Shown here: piece after piece, positions 7,496 to 15,229 of the stretch
Numbering within the stretch: position 1 is the stretch's first letter
How the letters are laid out: each line of letters starts with the position of its first letter
DNA from: an uncultured Eubacteriales bacterium
GTDB lineage: Bacteria > Bacillota > Clostridia > Oscillospirales > Oscillospiraceae
Reading direction: 5' to 3'
Assembly: GCA_900546515.1 (NCBI GenBank)
Contig: URDG01000009.1
Location: 5,313-69,312, forward strand
DNA: 64,000 nt
Notes under the pieces: model-generated
Database searches by the model: none
Seen by the model: the letters and a program-made list of their open reading frames with translations, nothing else
Told to the model about the DNA's origin: nothing
Position numbers and translations under genes: made by a program

Positions 7496-9760
7496 TCATA
7501 CCGCGACGGACAGCTTCACTCCGCCGCTGCATACAACTGCCGCTATCGAGTCGCCGGATCTCGCCTTGCCGTCCAGCAGCAGCTCTGCCGCAGCGTCCTC
7601 TATGCTGTGCTGCACTGTACGGCGCAGGGGACGCGCACCGTACTTTTCGTCATGTCCGGCCTCTGCGAGCCAGCGCGCCGTCTCTTCCGGCACCACAAGA
7701 TGCAGTCCGAGCTTTTCAAAGCGCTGCTTGACACCGGTCAGCATGGTCTGTGTGATCGAGTACATGTTTTCGCCGGTCAGCCGGTGGAAAACGATGGTCT
7801 CGTCTATACGGTTGAGAAATTCGGGGCGGAAGGTGCTGCGCAGCTCCTCCATGACCTGCGCACGCATATCGTCCTCAGCGCCGGACTCGCCGCCGCTGAA
7901 GCCGAGGCGCGGCCTGCCGTCGGTTATGGCCTTTGCGCCGACGTTGGAGGTCATGACGACGACCGTATTGCTGAAGTCGATGCGGCGGCCTGTGGAGTCC
8001 GTGAGATGCCCGTCGTCCATGATCTGGAGCAATATGCTCCATACGTCCTCATGCGCTTTCTCTATCTCATCAAAAAGAACTACTGACCACGGCTTCCGGC
8101 GCACCTTTTCCGTCAGCTGTCCGCCGTCCTCGTAGCCCACATAGCCCGGAGGCGAGCCTATGAGCCGGCTGACGGTATGCTTTTCCATATACTCGGACAT
8201 ATCAAGGCGTATCATTGCCTTCTCGTCGCCGTATACCGTGGCCGCCAGCGCGCGGCACAGCTCCGTTTTGCCCACGCCGGTCGGCCCGAGAAAGAGAAAG
8301 CTTCCGACCGGCCTTGCGGGATCCTTGAGCCCGACACGGCTGCGCCGTATCGCCCTTGCGACGGCGGAGACGGCCTCGTCCTGCCCGATTATGCGTTTTT
8401 TGAGCTCTTCCTCAAGGTTTTTCAGCCTCTCGGTCTCGTCCTTGTCCAGCCCTGTGACGGGTATGTCTGTCCAGCGCGACACGACCCCGGCTATATCTGC
8501 CGCAGTTACGAGCCCGTCCGCCCGGGCGGAAACATGCACGCCCGCCGCGGCCTCGTCGACAAGGTCTATTGCCTTATCCGGCAGGAACCTGTCGTTTATA
8601 TATCTGACCGAAAGCTCATAGGCCGCCGTGAGAGCCCTGTCGCTTATTCGCACTCCGTGGTGCTGCTCCAGACCGCGGCGGAGGCTTTTGAGCATTTCAA
8701 GCGTCTGCTCCCGGCCAGGCTCCGCTATGAGCACCGGCTGAAAGCGCCGCTCAAGCGCCGCGTCTTTCTCGATATGCCGGCGGTATTCCTCGGGCGTCGT
8801 CGCGCCGATTATCTGCACCTCACCGCGGCCGAGCGCCGGCTTGAGGATATTGGCCGCGTCGATCGCGCCCTCTGCGCTGCCCGCGCCGATTATCGTGTGC
8901 AGCTCGTCTATGAACAGTATGACGTCTCCGGCGCGCTTCACGTCCTTTAAAACAGCCTTGACGCGCTCCTCAAAGTCGCCGCGGTATTTTGTCCCGGCCA
9001 GCATTGCCGGTATATCAAGCGAGACTATGCGCTTCCTGCTCAGACCAGCGGGCGCCTGACCGTGCGCGACCTGTATCGCAAGCCCCTCGGCCACGGCAGT
9101 CTTTCCGACGCCCGGCTCGCCGACCAGAACGGGGTTGTTCTTTGTGCGCCGCGACAGTATCTGTACTGTGCGCAGTATTTCGTCGCCGCGGCCGACGACA
9201 GGGTCTATCGCCCCGGTGAGCGCAAGCTCCGTGAGATCGCGGCTGTACTGATCGAGCACCCGCGTCTCGGTGCGGCGTATCGTGCTGCGCACAGCGCCGG
9301 CCTGGGGCTTGCTGCGGCTGTTCGGCGCGCCGAAGGCGTCCATTATGTCGGTATATATGTCATTTATATCTACTCCCGTGTTCGTCAGTACGCGCACGCC
9401 TCCGCTGTCGCTCTGCCGGATCACACCGAGGATTATATGTTCCGTGCCTATATAGCCCTGCCGGAGATGATCCGCCTCTGCGGCGGCTTTCTCCATTGCA
9501 ATGCGCGCTCTGGCAGTGAGCCCCTGACCGGGGATGCTCTGCGTACCCGTGCCGAAAAGATCCGTTATTGCAAGGCGAAGCTCTTTTTCGCCTATGCCGT
9601 GCTTTTCAAGTATCCGCGCGCCGAGTCCATCGCTCTCCATCGCTATGCCCAGCAGAAGATGCTCAGTGCCGACATAGCTGTGGCCGAGACTGCCTGCCGC
9701 CGTTCTGGCGTTTTCTATTGCAAGCTCGGCACGCTGAGTGAATTGTCCGTTGCTTTTCAA
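7496..9760 (-). CDS. clpC: ClpC-like AAA+ unfoldase (Clp ATPase subunit)
   Basis: A 754-residue Hsp100 protein. Two Clp_N repeats (about 5-75 and 80-145) precede AAA-1 with Walker A GEPGVGKT (about 214-221) and Walker B ILFIDEL, then AAA-2 with GPTGVGKT (about 495) and VVLFDEIEKAH, and a C-terminal ClpB_D2 small domain. A PRLGFSGG loop precedes the RPEFLNRIDE block; LGF at this place matches the ClpP-binding tripeptide of ClpC/ClpX-type partners, so it should feed ClpP. The linker between the AAA domains is short and no UVR/M-domain is visible, unlike B. subtilis ClpC. I choose the TTG at 9760, with GAGGGGG seven bases upstream, over an in-frame ATG 48 bases further up. No ctsR or mcsAB genes are adjacent. 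Confidence 0.88.
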   Translation of the reverse strand: MKSNGQFTQRAELAIENARTAAGSLGHSYVGTEHLLLGIAMESDGLGARILEKHGIGEKELRLAITDLFGTGTQSIPGQGLTARARIAMEKAAAEADHLRQGYIGTEHIILGVIRQSDSGGVRVLTNTGVDINDIYTDIMDAFGAPNSRSKPQAGAVRSTIRRTETRVLDQYSRDLTELALTGAIDPVVGRGDEILRTVQILSRRTKNNPVLVGEPGVGKTAVAEGLAIQVAHGQAPAGLSRKRIVSLDIPAMLAGTKYRGDFEERVKAVLKDVKRAGDVILFIDELHTIIGAGSAEGAIDAANILKPALGRGEVQIIGATTPEEYRRHIEKDAALERRFQPVLIAEPGREQTLEMLKSLRRGLEQHHGVRISDRALTAAYELSVRYINDRFLPDKAIDLVDEAAAGVHVSARADGLVTAADIAGVVSRWTDIPVTGLDKDETERLKNLEEELKKRIIGQDEAVSAVARAIRRSRVGLKDPARPVGSFLFLGPTGVGKTELCRALAATVYGDEKAMIRLDMSEYMEKHTVSRLIGSPPGYVGYEDGGQLTEKVRRKPWSVVLFDEIEKAHEDVWSILLQIMDDGHLTDSTGRRIDFSNTVVVMTSNVGAKAITDGRPRLGFSGGESGAEDDMRAQVMEELRSTFRPEFLNRIDETIVFHRLTGENMYSITQTMLTGVKQRFEKLGLHLVVPEETARWLAEAGHDEKYGARPLRRTVQHSIEDAAAELLLDGKARSGDSIAAVVCSGGVKLSVAV

Positions 9761-9897
9761 GATATATACCCCCTCATACAGCGCACATATAAATGAATTA
9801 TCGCCCATTTGTCCCGCCGAAAACGGCGAAACTCAGCTGCGATCAGGAAAATTATCCCCATGTTTCAAAGGAATTATTAACCGTCATAAATTTTTAA

Positions 9898-9925
9898 TTG
9901 ATTTTTCTGTTTTATGTGTTACAAT
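9898..9925 (+). promoter_or_regulatory. promoter of the ferredoxin gene
   Basis: TTGATT (9898-9903), 16-base spacer, TACAAT (9920-9925). It lies 50 bases before the ferredoxin start, in an AT-rich stretch shared with the divergent clpC-like gene. Confidence 0.6.
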
Positions 9926-9974
9926 GTGCGTGGAAAGGTCTATGAGGCCCAAATTTACATACGGAGGTAACGTT

Positions 9975-10145
9975 ATGGCTTTTGTTATTACCGACGAGTG
10001 CCTGTCCTGCGGTTCCTGCGCGGCTCAGTGCCCCGCTGAAGCGATCGATATGGGTGATCTGCACTATGTCATCGATCAGGACAAGTGCCTTGAGTGCGGT
10101 TCCTGCGCAGCTCAGTGCCCTGCCGAAGCGATCGTTCAGGAGTAA
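9975..10145 (+). CDS. 2[4Fe-4S] clostridial-type ferredoxin
   Basis: A 56-residue electron carrier starting at the ATG at 9975, which has a GGAGG site seven bases upstream; longer readings into the upstream region are not supported. Two cluster motifs are CLSCGSCAAQCP (9-20) and CLECGSCAAQCP (38-49), each completed by the last cysteine of the other, as in clostridial ferredoxins that serve pyruvate:ferredoxin oxidoreductase, hydrogenase or Rnf. The two halves are nearly identical around the clusters, a visible internal duplication. It is monocistronic: own promoter upstream and terminator 15 bases downstream. Confidence 0.95.
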   Translation: MAFVITDECLSCGSCAAQCPAEAIDMGDLHYVIDQDKCLECGSCAAQCPAEAIVQE

Positions 10146-10160
10146 TTGAGAACAGAAATA

Positions 10161-10196
10161 ATGAAGGGGCGATGTGCTGTCGCCCCTTCATTGTTT
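10161..10196 (+). terminator. intrinsic terminator after ferredoxin
   Basis: ATGAAGGGGCGA (10161-10172) pairs perfectly with TCGCCCCTTCAT (10180-10191) over a seven-base loop, then TGTTTT. Confidence 0.85.
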
Positions 10197-10225
10197 TATA
10201 CGGTATTGTTTTGTAAGGAGAAGTT

Positions 10226-10939
10226 ATGTCAGATTTCTGTGAGCTCTGGCCCGGCGGGCCGTTATTCGCACAGGCCGGGCACTTCCGGCTCGGCACTGAC
10301 TGCGTGCTGCTGTCCGATTTTGTGCGGCTCACCTCCGTGAAAAAAGGGATAGATCTCGGCTGCGCGTCGGGCGCAATAATGCTGCTTCTGCTTGCGCGCT
10401 CGGAGAAGCTGCATATGACCGGGCTTGAGCTGCTGCCGGACGCTGCCGCGCTGGCAGAGAAGAACATGGAGGTCAACAGCCTGTCACAGCGCGCGGAGAT
10501 CGTCTGCGGCGACATACGGGAGCACAGGCAGCTTTTCAAGGCCGGAAGCTTCGACCTTGTCGTATCGAATCCGCCGTATTTTCCGGTCGGGCACGGCGCG
10601 CTCTCTCCGATCGAGGGGCGGGCCTCTGCGCGCGGAGAGACCGAATGCACGCTGGGAGATATATGCGCGGCGGCGGCGTGGCTCCTGCGTACCGGAGGAA
10701 GCTTCGAGCTTGTGCATAAGCCGGAGCGGCTGAGCGAGGTGTTCTGCACGATGACCGCCTGCGGCATCGAGCCGAAGCGCCTGCGCACGGTGCACAGCCG
10801 CGCATCCGCGGCCCCGTCGCTTGTGCTGATAGAGGGACGCCGCGGCGGGAAACCCGGATTAACGGTCGAGCCGCCGCTTGTGCTCACTGCGCCGGACGGC
10901 GGCGAATCAGAGGAGTTCAAAAGAATATATCACAGGTAA
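10226..10939 (+). CDS. tRNA1(Val) adenine-N6-methyltransferase (TrmN6/YfiC/YabB family)
   Basis: A 237-residue Rossmann methyltransferase. The SAM motif is DLGCASGAI (43-51), motif II lies at LELLPDAA, and the amino-N-methylase signature NPPYF is at 115-119. The order and the RASARGE block after NPPYF (where the family has R..ArhE) fit the tRNA1(Val) A37 N6-methylase family (E. coli YfiC/TrmN6, B. subtilis YabB). It would modify A37 next to the anticodon. In many Firmicutes the gene precedes rsmI, but here a tRNA array lies downstream on the opposite strand. GGAG ribosome site six bases before ATG. Confidence is good for the family, moderate for the exact tRNA. Confidence 0.8.
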   Translation: MSDFCELWPGGPLFAQAGHFRLGTDCVLLSDFVRLTSVKKGIDLGCASGAIMLLLLARSEKLHMTGLELLPDAAALAEKNMEVNSLSQRAEIVCGDIREHRQLFKAGSFDLVVSNPPYFPVGHGALSPIEGRASARGETECTLGDICAAAAWLLRTGGSFELVHKPERLSEVFCTMTACGIEPKRLRTVHSRASAAPSLVLIEGRRGGKPGLTVEPPLVLTAPDGGESEEFKRIYHR

Positions 10940-10993
10940 AGCCGGTAGGCGGAAAGCGGCGGAGTAAGCGCGGCGATTTTAGATGCAGAGCAT

Positions 10994-11047
10994 AAAAAGC
11001 CGCCCCAGACTTGAATCCCCTTCGGGGACTAGGCGGCATATGCCGCC
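10994..11047 (-). other. structured, attenuator-like element downstream of the tRNA operon
   Basis: Read on the minus strand, GGCGGC-ATAT-GCCGCC (11047-11032) can form one hairpin, or its GCCGCC half can pair with a second GGCGGC (11004-10999) enclosing a TCCCC/GGGGA stem-loop and followed by TTTTT (10998-10994). The two pairings are mutually exclusive, as in a terminator/antiterminator. No leftward gene follows, so it may simply be a second terminator behind the tRNA operon, also usable against rightward transcription from the methyltransferase. Confidence 0.4.
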
Positions 11048-11084
11048 GTCGCTGAGCCAGTCCAAGAGAGGGAGTAACATATCC

Positions 11085-11121
11085 AAAAGAAAAAACCGGT
11101 CGAAAGACCGGTTTTTTCTTT
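11085..11121 (-). terminator. terminator of the tRNA operon
   Basis: A 17-bp inverted repeat with core ACCGGTC-GAAA-GACCGGT and flanking A/T runs, directly abutting the 3' end of tRNA-Cys. The T-run follows the stem on the minus strand. A UUCG/GAAA tetraloop adds stability. Confidence 0.9.
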
Positions 11122-11196
11122 TGGAGGCGCCACCCAGACTTGAACTGGGGAATCGCGGATTTGCAGTCCGCTGCCTTACCACTTGGCTATGGCGCC
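11122..11196 (-). tRNA. tRNA-Cys (GCA)
   Basis: Cloverleaf on the minus strand: acceptor GGCGCCA/TGGCGCC, anticodon loop CTGCAAA with GCA, T-arm with GTTCAAGTC, discriminator T (the U73 expected for tRNA-Cys), and an encoded CCA. It is the last of four tRNAs in a leftward operon. Confidence 0.96.
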
Positions 11197-11239
11197 ATAT
11201 GAGATTTGCGGGCTGAAGCACCCGCAAATCTATTTTGTG

Positions 11240-11315
11240 TGGAGCGGCTTACGAGGCTCGAACTCGCTACCTCCACCTTGGCAAGGTGGCGCTCTACCGG
11301 ATGAGCTAAAGCCGC
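11240..11315 (-). tRNA. tRNA-Gly (GCC)
   Basis: Minus-strand cloverleaf: acceptor GCGGCTT/AAGCCGC, anticodon stem CCACC/GGTGG with loop TTGCCAA (GCC), T-loop GTTCGAG, CCA encoded. Third gene of the tRNA operon. Confidence 0.96.
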
Positions 11316-11319
11316 AAAA

Positions 11320-11395
<76 letters not shown>

Positions 11396-11408
11396 GTATT
11401 CAATAAGA

Positions 11409-11485
11409 TGGTGGGAACAACTGGACTCGAACCAGTGACCCCCTGCTTGTAAGGCAGGTGCTCTAACCAGCTGAGCTATGCTCCC
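11409..11485 (-). tRNA. tRNA-Val (TAC)
   Basis: Minus-strand cloverleaf: acceptor GGGAGCA/TGTTCCC, anticodon stem CCTGC/GCAGG with loop CTTACAA (TAC), T-loop GTTCGAG, A73 and CCA encoded. First gene of the operon, about 16 bases after the -10 box. Confidence 0.96.
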
Positions 11486-11501
11486 GCGTGACAGCTTCGT
11501 T

Positions 11502-11530
11502 ATAATACAGGAAAAAAACGAAATTGTCAA
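11502..11530 (-). promoter_or_regulatory. tRNA operon promoter
   Basis: On the minus strand a consensus TTGACA (11525-11530), 17-base spacer and TATTAT (11502-11507). Downstream are Val-Phe-Gly-Cys tRNAs and a terminator, giving a complete stable-RNA transcription unit. Confidence 0.85.
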
Positions 11531-11558
11531 TATCTTATTGAAAATTTTTCTGATGTTT

Positions 11559-12455
11559 TTACGTCTCGTCTCCGCTGCCCTCAGCCGGGAGCATAAGCTT
11601 CAGGTCTTCAGGCGTGAAAACGTACTTTTTATCACAGAACTGGCAGCTGACTTCGCAGTCGCTGCCGGAGGCGATCATTTCCTCAAGCTCGGCCCTGTCG
11701 ATGCACCTCAGAGCTTCGCCCACGCGCTCCCTGCTGCAATAGCAGCGGTAGCCAACTGGGACTTCGCCGACGATATGATGCTCGAGCCCTTTCAGCACCT
11801 GACCGAACACGGCCTCAGCGCCGTCCTCGTCGAGAATGGTGGTAAGCTGATCCATCATGAAAATGTTGTCCTCGAGCTTTCCGATAAGCTCTTCGGATGC
11901 GCCGGGCATGAGCTGCACGATGAAGCCGCCCGCGGCCTTTATCGTGCGGTCGGTATCGACAAGCACGCCCAGAGCGCATGCGGACGGGACCTGCTCGCTC
12001 TCAAGCAGATATGAGGTCAGATCCTCGGCGATCTCACCGCTGACGAGCTCAGTGGAACCGATGTAGGGCTCCTTGAGGCCAATATCGCGGCTGACGGTAA
12101 ACATACCGTCCTTACCGACGGCTGCGCCGACATTGAGCTTTCCGTCGCTACGCAGCGGCAGGTCGACGCTCGGATCGGAGACATAGCCGCGTACATAGCC
12201 CTCAGAGTCGGACACAGCAACAACGCTGCCGATGGGGCCGCCGCCGTTGATGCGGATGGTGAGGCTGGCGTGCTCCTCTTTCATCATCTCGCCCATCATG
12301 GACGCGGCGCAGAGCGCGCGCCCGAGGACTGCGGAGGCGGTGGGGGAGCAGGAATGTATCTCTCTTGCCCGCTCGACGGTGTCGCGCGCGGTGACGACTG
12401 CCATTTTGATCATGCCGTTTCCGGCGGTCGCTCTTATGATCTTATCGTTATTCAT
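11559..12455 (-). CDS. hslO: redox-regulated chaperone Hsp33
   Basis: A 298-residue holdase chaperone activated by oxidation. The N-terminal domain has the conserved GRALCAASMMG and GxGPIGSVVAVSD blocks and a NVGAAVGKDGMFTVSRD segment. The C-terminal zinc switch is complete: CYC (about 233-235) and CQFC (about 266-269), the four Zn-binding cysteines that form disulfides under stress. Length and order match the family. The start ATG abuts the stop of the upstream methyltransferase gene (TGAATG), implying coupled translation; a yerC-like regulator heads the operon. Confidence 0.96.
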   Translation of the reverse strand: MNNDKIIRATAGNGMIKMAVVTARDTVERAREIHSCSPTASAVLGRALCAASMMGEMMKEEHASLTIRINGGGPIGSVVAVSDSEGYVRGYVSDPSVDLPLRSDGKLNVGAAVGKDGMFTVSRDIGLKEPYIGSTELVSGEIAEDLTSYLLESEQVPSACALGVLVDTDRTIKAAGGFIVQLMPGASEELIGKLEDNIFMMDQLTTILDEDGAEAVFGQVLKGLEHHIVGEVPVGYRCYCSRERVGEALRCIDRAELEEMIASGSDCEVSCQFCDKKYVFTPEDLKLMLPAEGSGDET

Positions 12456-13187
12456 TCAGTTCAAACCTCTTTCTGCAATAATAAACTGCCGGCCGGCGGC
12501 GCACTGAGGGCCGTCGGTACGAAGCTCCACACCGGTGAAGCCCTGATTTTCCAGCATGGCGCGGAGCGCGTCAAAGCGGTGGATATATTCCACATGCTCT
12601 TCGCTGTCGCGCCGCCAGAGCCCGCCCTCGCGGGAGAAAATATCCATCCCGTAGCTGACGGAAGCGGCATCGGGGTCAAGATCCGCGCGCCATAGGCACA
12701 GCACGTCCGGCTGCTCATCCACATACACCTGACCGTCCATGGACGTCAGCCACTCGGGAGAACGCAGGTCGAAGATGAGAAGCCCCTCCGGGCGGATAAA
12801 GAGCCGCAGCAGATGAAAAAGCTTCGGCAGTTCGCCGGGCGGGATATAGTTCATGCCGTCGAGTGAGCAGTAGGCGGCGTCGACTGTGCCGTACAGATCG
12901 AGCGCGGACGCCTCCTGACACAGAAAGAGCGGGGCGGGGTCGAGCCCGGCGGACTTTTCCTGCGCCTGCATCAGCATGTCCACAGATGCGTCGACTGCGA
13001 TCATTTCATAGCCGCGGCGCGCCATTTCGCAGGTCAGCGTACCTGTACCGCAGCACAAATCGAGCAGAAAGCGGAATTCACCGCCGTGACGGTGAAACTC
13101 CGCTTCATAATAGTCTGCAAATTCCGAGTATGGCACGTCCCCAGTGAGCCGGTCGTACCATGCGGCGAGCGGGCCGTAGCAGCTCAC
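12456..13187 (-). CDS. class I SAM-dependent methyltransferase
   Basis: A 243-residue Rossmann-fold methyltransferase that begins like the YodH/CypA-type group (YGPLAAWYDRLTGDVPYSEFADYY). The SAM motif is LLDLCCGTGTLT (about 41-52), with acidic motif II in MIAVDASVDML and a DAAYCSLDGMNYI motif IV. The C-terminal half is beta-rich (WRRDSEEHVEYIHRF). Substrate is not evident. The start is GTG overlapping the stop of the upstream YerC-like gene (GTGA), and the stop abuts the hslO start, so the three genes are translationally linked. Confidence 0.8.
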   Translation of the reverse strand: MSCYGPLAAWYDRLTGDVPYSEFADYYEAEFHRHGGEFRFLLDLCCGTGTLTCEMARRGYEMIAVDASVDMLMQAQEKSAGLDPAPLFLCQEASALDLYGTVDAAYCSLDGMNYIPPGELPKLFHLLRLFIRPEGLLIFDLRSPEWLTSMDGQVYVDEQPDVLCLWRADLDPDAASVSYGMDIFSREGGLWRRDSEEHVEYIHRFDALRAMLENQGFTGVELRTDGPQCAAGRQFIIAERGLN

Positions 13188-13483
13188 TTGTCTTCTCCCT
13201 TCTTCATGCGGTCAAATACGATGGCGTAGCCGCCGCTGCCATATCGCAGGGAGCGGTTTACGCGGCTTATCGTGGCGCTGGATGCGCCGGTCTCGGCCAG
13301 AATGTCGTTGTAGATCATACCGTCGTCAAGGCAGGAGGCGACCTGATAGCGCTGCTCCATTGCCATGAGCTCCGGCACGGTGCACAGATCGTCAAAGAAC
13401 TTCATGCACTCGTCAACGTCTTTCAGACTGAGTATGGCTTTATACAAATTCTCGTTTCTCGGTTTTTTGGGTAGCTTATTCAT
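13184..13483 (-). CDS. YerC/YecD-family TrpR-like regulator
   Basis: A 99-residue DNA-binding protein. After NLYKAILSLKDVDECMKFFDDLC comes a TrpR-type helix-turn-helix, with ILAETGASSATISRVNRSL as the recognition part, matching the YerC/YecD family (B. subtilis YerC, 104 residues). I start at the ATG at 13483 because homology begins there; the longer upstream reading crosses the promoter. These proteins share the Trp-repressor fold but have no established ligand. It is the first gene of a leftward operon with a methyltransferase and hslO. Tandem 12-bp repeats overlap its promoter and may be its own operator. Confidence 0.85.
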   Translation of the reverse strand: MNKLPKKPRNENLYKAILSLKDVDECMKFFDDLCTVPELMAMEQRYQVASCLDDGMIYNDILAETGASSATISRVNRSLRYGSGGYAIVFDRMKKGEDK

Positions 13484-13561
13484 TTCGTTTTCTGATCTCC
13501 ATTCTGTATTCTGTGAAGCTGACACAAAACGGTCAGCGTATCTGCTGTTGAATTTATACTT

Positions 13562-13602
13562 ATGATACAACATATGATACAACATCGGACTTGAAAAGTA
13601 AA
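13562..13602 (-). promoter_or_regulatory. yerC operon promoter with tandem 12-bp repeats
   Basis: Minus-strand TTTACT (13597-13602), 17 bases, TATCAT (13574-13579). Two exact head-to-tail copies of ATGATACAACAT (plus-strand sense, 13562-13573 and 13574-13585) cover the -10 and start region, a natural place for a repressor. A 7-bp inverted pair CGGACTT/AAGTCCG lies just upstream. Confidence 0.5.
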
Positions 13603-13679
13603 GAGTTAAAGCGTTAAAGTCCGAAAACTTGCGGGAAACGGCAGGCGTTTCAAGTCCGCGGGCGGCGGACATCCGGCAG

Positions 13680-13721
13680 AAGTAAATTTTACTTGATAAA
13701 AGTCTGACTCCAATATATAAT
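13680..13721 (+). promoter_or_regulatory. nfeD operon promoter with palindromic operator
   Basis: TTGATA (13693-13698), 17-base spacer, TATAAT (13716-13721): near consensus. The -35 is overlapped by a perfect 7-1-7 palindrome AAGTAAA-T-TTTACTT (13680-13694), which suggests repression by a dimeric regulator. Confidence 0.75.
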
Positions 13722-13752
13722 ATGTACAGATAATAATACGGAGGTGATACAT

Positions 13753-14205
13753 TTGCTGTTGGGGACGACGGTTTTCGTCAATATGGCTGCCGTCTGGCTT
13801 GCGGCGATGGTAATTCTGCTGATCGTGGAGGCTATCGTGCCCGGGCTGATATCGATCTGGTTTGCGCTGGGCGCATTTGCCGCGCTGATCGCAGCTCTGC
13901 TGAAAGCGCCGGTCTGGCTGCAGGTGGTGTGGTTTCTTGCCGTGTCTGTCGCAACACTGTGCCTGACCCGTCCGCTTGCGCAGAAGTATGTCAACTCGCA
14001 TGTCCAGCCGACCAATGCCGATGCGATAATAGGCAGGGAGTGTGTCGTCACTGAGGATATAGACAACATCGAGGGCAAAGGCGCGGTCAAGGTCGGCGGC
14101 CAGACGTGGACGGCGAGGTCCGCGGACGAGAATGTCCGCTGTGTGGCCGGAGATATAGTGAAGGTCGAGAGAATAGAGGGCGTAAAGCTCATAGTGAAGA
14201 AGTAA
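13753..14205 (+). CDS. NfeD-family membrane protein
   Basis: A 150-residue protein with two to three N-terminal hydrophobic segments (to about residue 78) and a C-terminal OB-fold domain (about 85-150) with the NfeD pattern IIGRECVVTEDIDN, GAVKVGGQTWTARSA and a final IVKVERIEGVKLIVKK. NfeD partners act with SPFH/stomatin proteins in membrane microdomains, and the next gene encodes one. I choose TTG at 13753, eight bases after GGAGG (13740-13744); the GTG at 13744 lies inside that site. The short form lacks the ClpP-like protease domain of long NfeD. Confidence 0.88.
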   Translation: MLLGTTVFVNMAAVWLAAMVILLIVEAIVPGLISIWFALGAFAALIAALLKAPVWLQVVWFLAVSVATLCLTRPLAQKYVNSHVQPTNADAIIGRECVVTEDIDNIEGKGAVKVGGQTWTARSADENVRCVAGDIVKVERIEGVKLIVKK

Positions 14206-14266
14206 GCAATCGGAAGAATGAAAACCGGCGCGCCGCGGGCCTAACACGCGGCAGAAGGAGTTACAA

Positions 14267-15160
14267 ATGTACGTACTGGCAATCCTTATCCTTTTGATAA
14301 TCGTTATCCTTATACGCAACATCCGCATCGTCCAGCAGGCAAAGGCCTATGTCGTGGAGCGTCTCGGCGCATACAAGACGACATGGAACGTCGGCATCCA
14401 TATAAAGGTGCCGTTCATTGAGCGCGTGGCGAAAGTAGTGTCTCTCAAGGAGCAGGTGGCGGATTTCCCGCCCCAGCCCGTTATAACCAAGGACAACGTC
14501 ACCATGCAGATAGACACGGTCGTTTATTTCCAGATCACCGACCCCAAGCTCTTTACCTACGGCATTGAGCAGCCCATGGTGGCTATTGAAAACCTCTCTG
14601 CGACCACGCTGCGCAACATCATAGGCGATCTCGAGCTCGACCAGTGCCTGACGAGCCGCGACATCATAAACACCAAGATGCGCACTATCCTCGACGAGGC
14701 GACGGATCCCTGGGGCATCAAGGTCAACCGTGTTGAGCTGAAGAACATTCTCCCGCCGAAAGAGATACAGAACGCGATGGAGAAGCAGATGAAGGCAGAG
14801 CGCGAACGGCGCGAAGCCATACTCCGTGCCGAGGGCGAGAAGCGCGCGGCTATCCTTGAGGCCGAGGGCGAAAAGGAATCTGCAATACTCCGCGCAGACG
14901 CAAAGAAGCAGCAGCAGATCCTCGAGGCCGAAGGCGAGGCCGAGGCAATACTGAAGGTGCAGAAAGCCACGGCAGAGGGTATAAAGCTCATGAACGAGGC
15001 GGCGCCCACGGATGCGGTCATCCGTCTCAAAGCGCTTGAGGCTTTTGCCGCCGCAGCTGACGGCAAGGCGACAAAGATCATTATCCCCAGCGAGATACAG
15101 GGCGTTGCCGGGCTCGCAGAGGGCGTGGTAGAGGCTGTGAAAGGCGTAAAGGCCGACTGA
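14267..15160 (+). CDS. SPFH/band 7 (stomatin/QmcA-like) protein
   Basis: A 297-residue protein with one N-terminal membrane helix (about 2-17), an SPFH/PHB domain (about 20-180: VVERLGAYKTTWNVGIH, PPQPVITKDNVTMQIDTVVYFQITDP) and a long Ala/Glu-rich coiled coil with repeated AEGE units (about 185-250), then a hydrophobic C-terminal end. This is the stomatin/QmcA architecture; such proteins oligomerize on membranes. The adjacent NfeD gene is its usual partner (STOPP pair). GGAG ribosome site seven bases before ATG; a terminator follows. Confidence 0.92.
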   Translation: MYVLAILILLIIVILIRNIRIVQQAKAYVVERLGAYKTTWNVGIHIKVPFIERVAKVVSLKEQVADFPPQPVITKDNVTMQIDTVVYFQITDPKLFTYGIEQPMVAIENLSATTLRNIIGDLELDQCLTSRDIINTKMRTILDEATDPWGIKVNRVELKNILPPKEIQNAMEKQMKAERERREAILRAEGEKRAAILEAEGEKESAILRADAKKQQQILEAEGEAEAILKVQKATAEGIKLMNEAAPTDAVIRLKALEAFAAAADGKATKIIIPSEIQGVAGLAEGVVEAVKGVKAD

Positions 15161-15180
15161 TCCGATAATAAAAACGCTTA

Positions 15181-15204
15181 CCGGCGGCAAAAGCCGCCGG
15201 TTTT
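15181..15204 (+). terminator. intrinsic terminator after the SPFH gene
   Basis: CCGGCGGC-AAAA-GCCGCCGG-TTTT, perfect 8-bp stem 20 bases after the stop. Confidence 0.85.
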
Positions 15205-15229
15205 GCATGAATAAGACGAGGAGAAGCAC

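Noticed and set aside
13562..13585. CRISPR-like repeat.
   Set aside because: Only two 12-bp copies with no spacer; no cas genes anywhere in the window.
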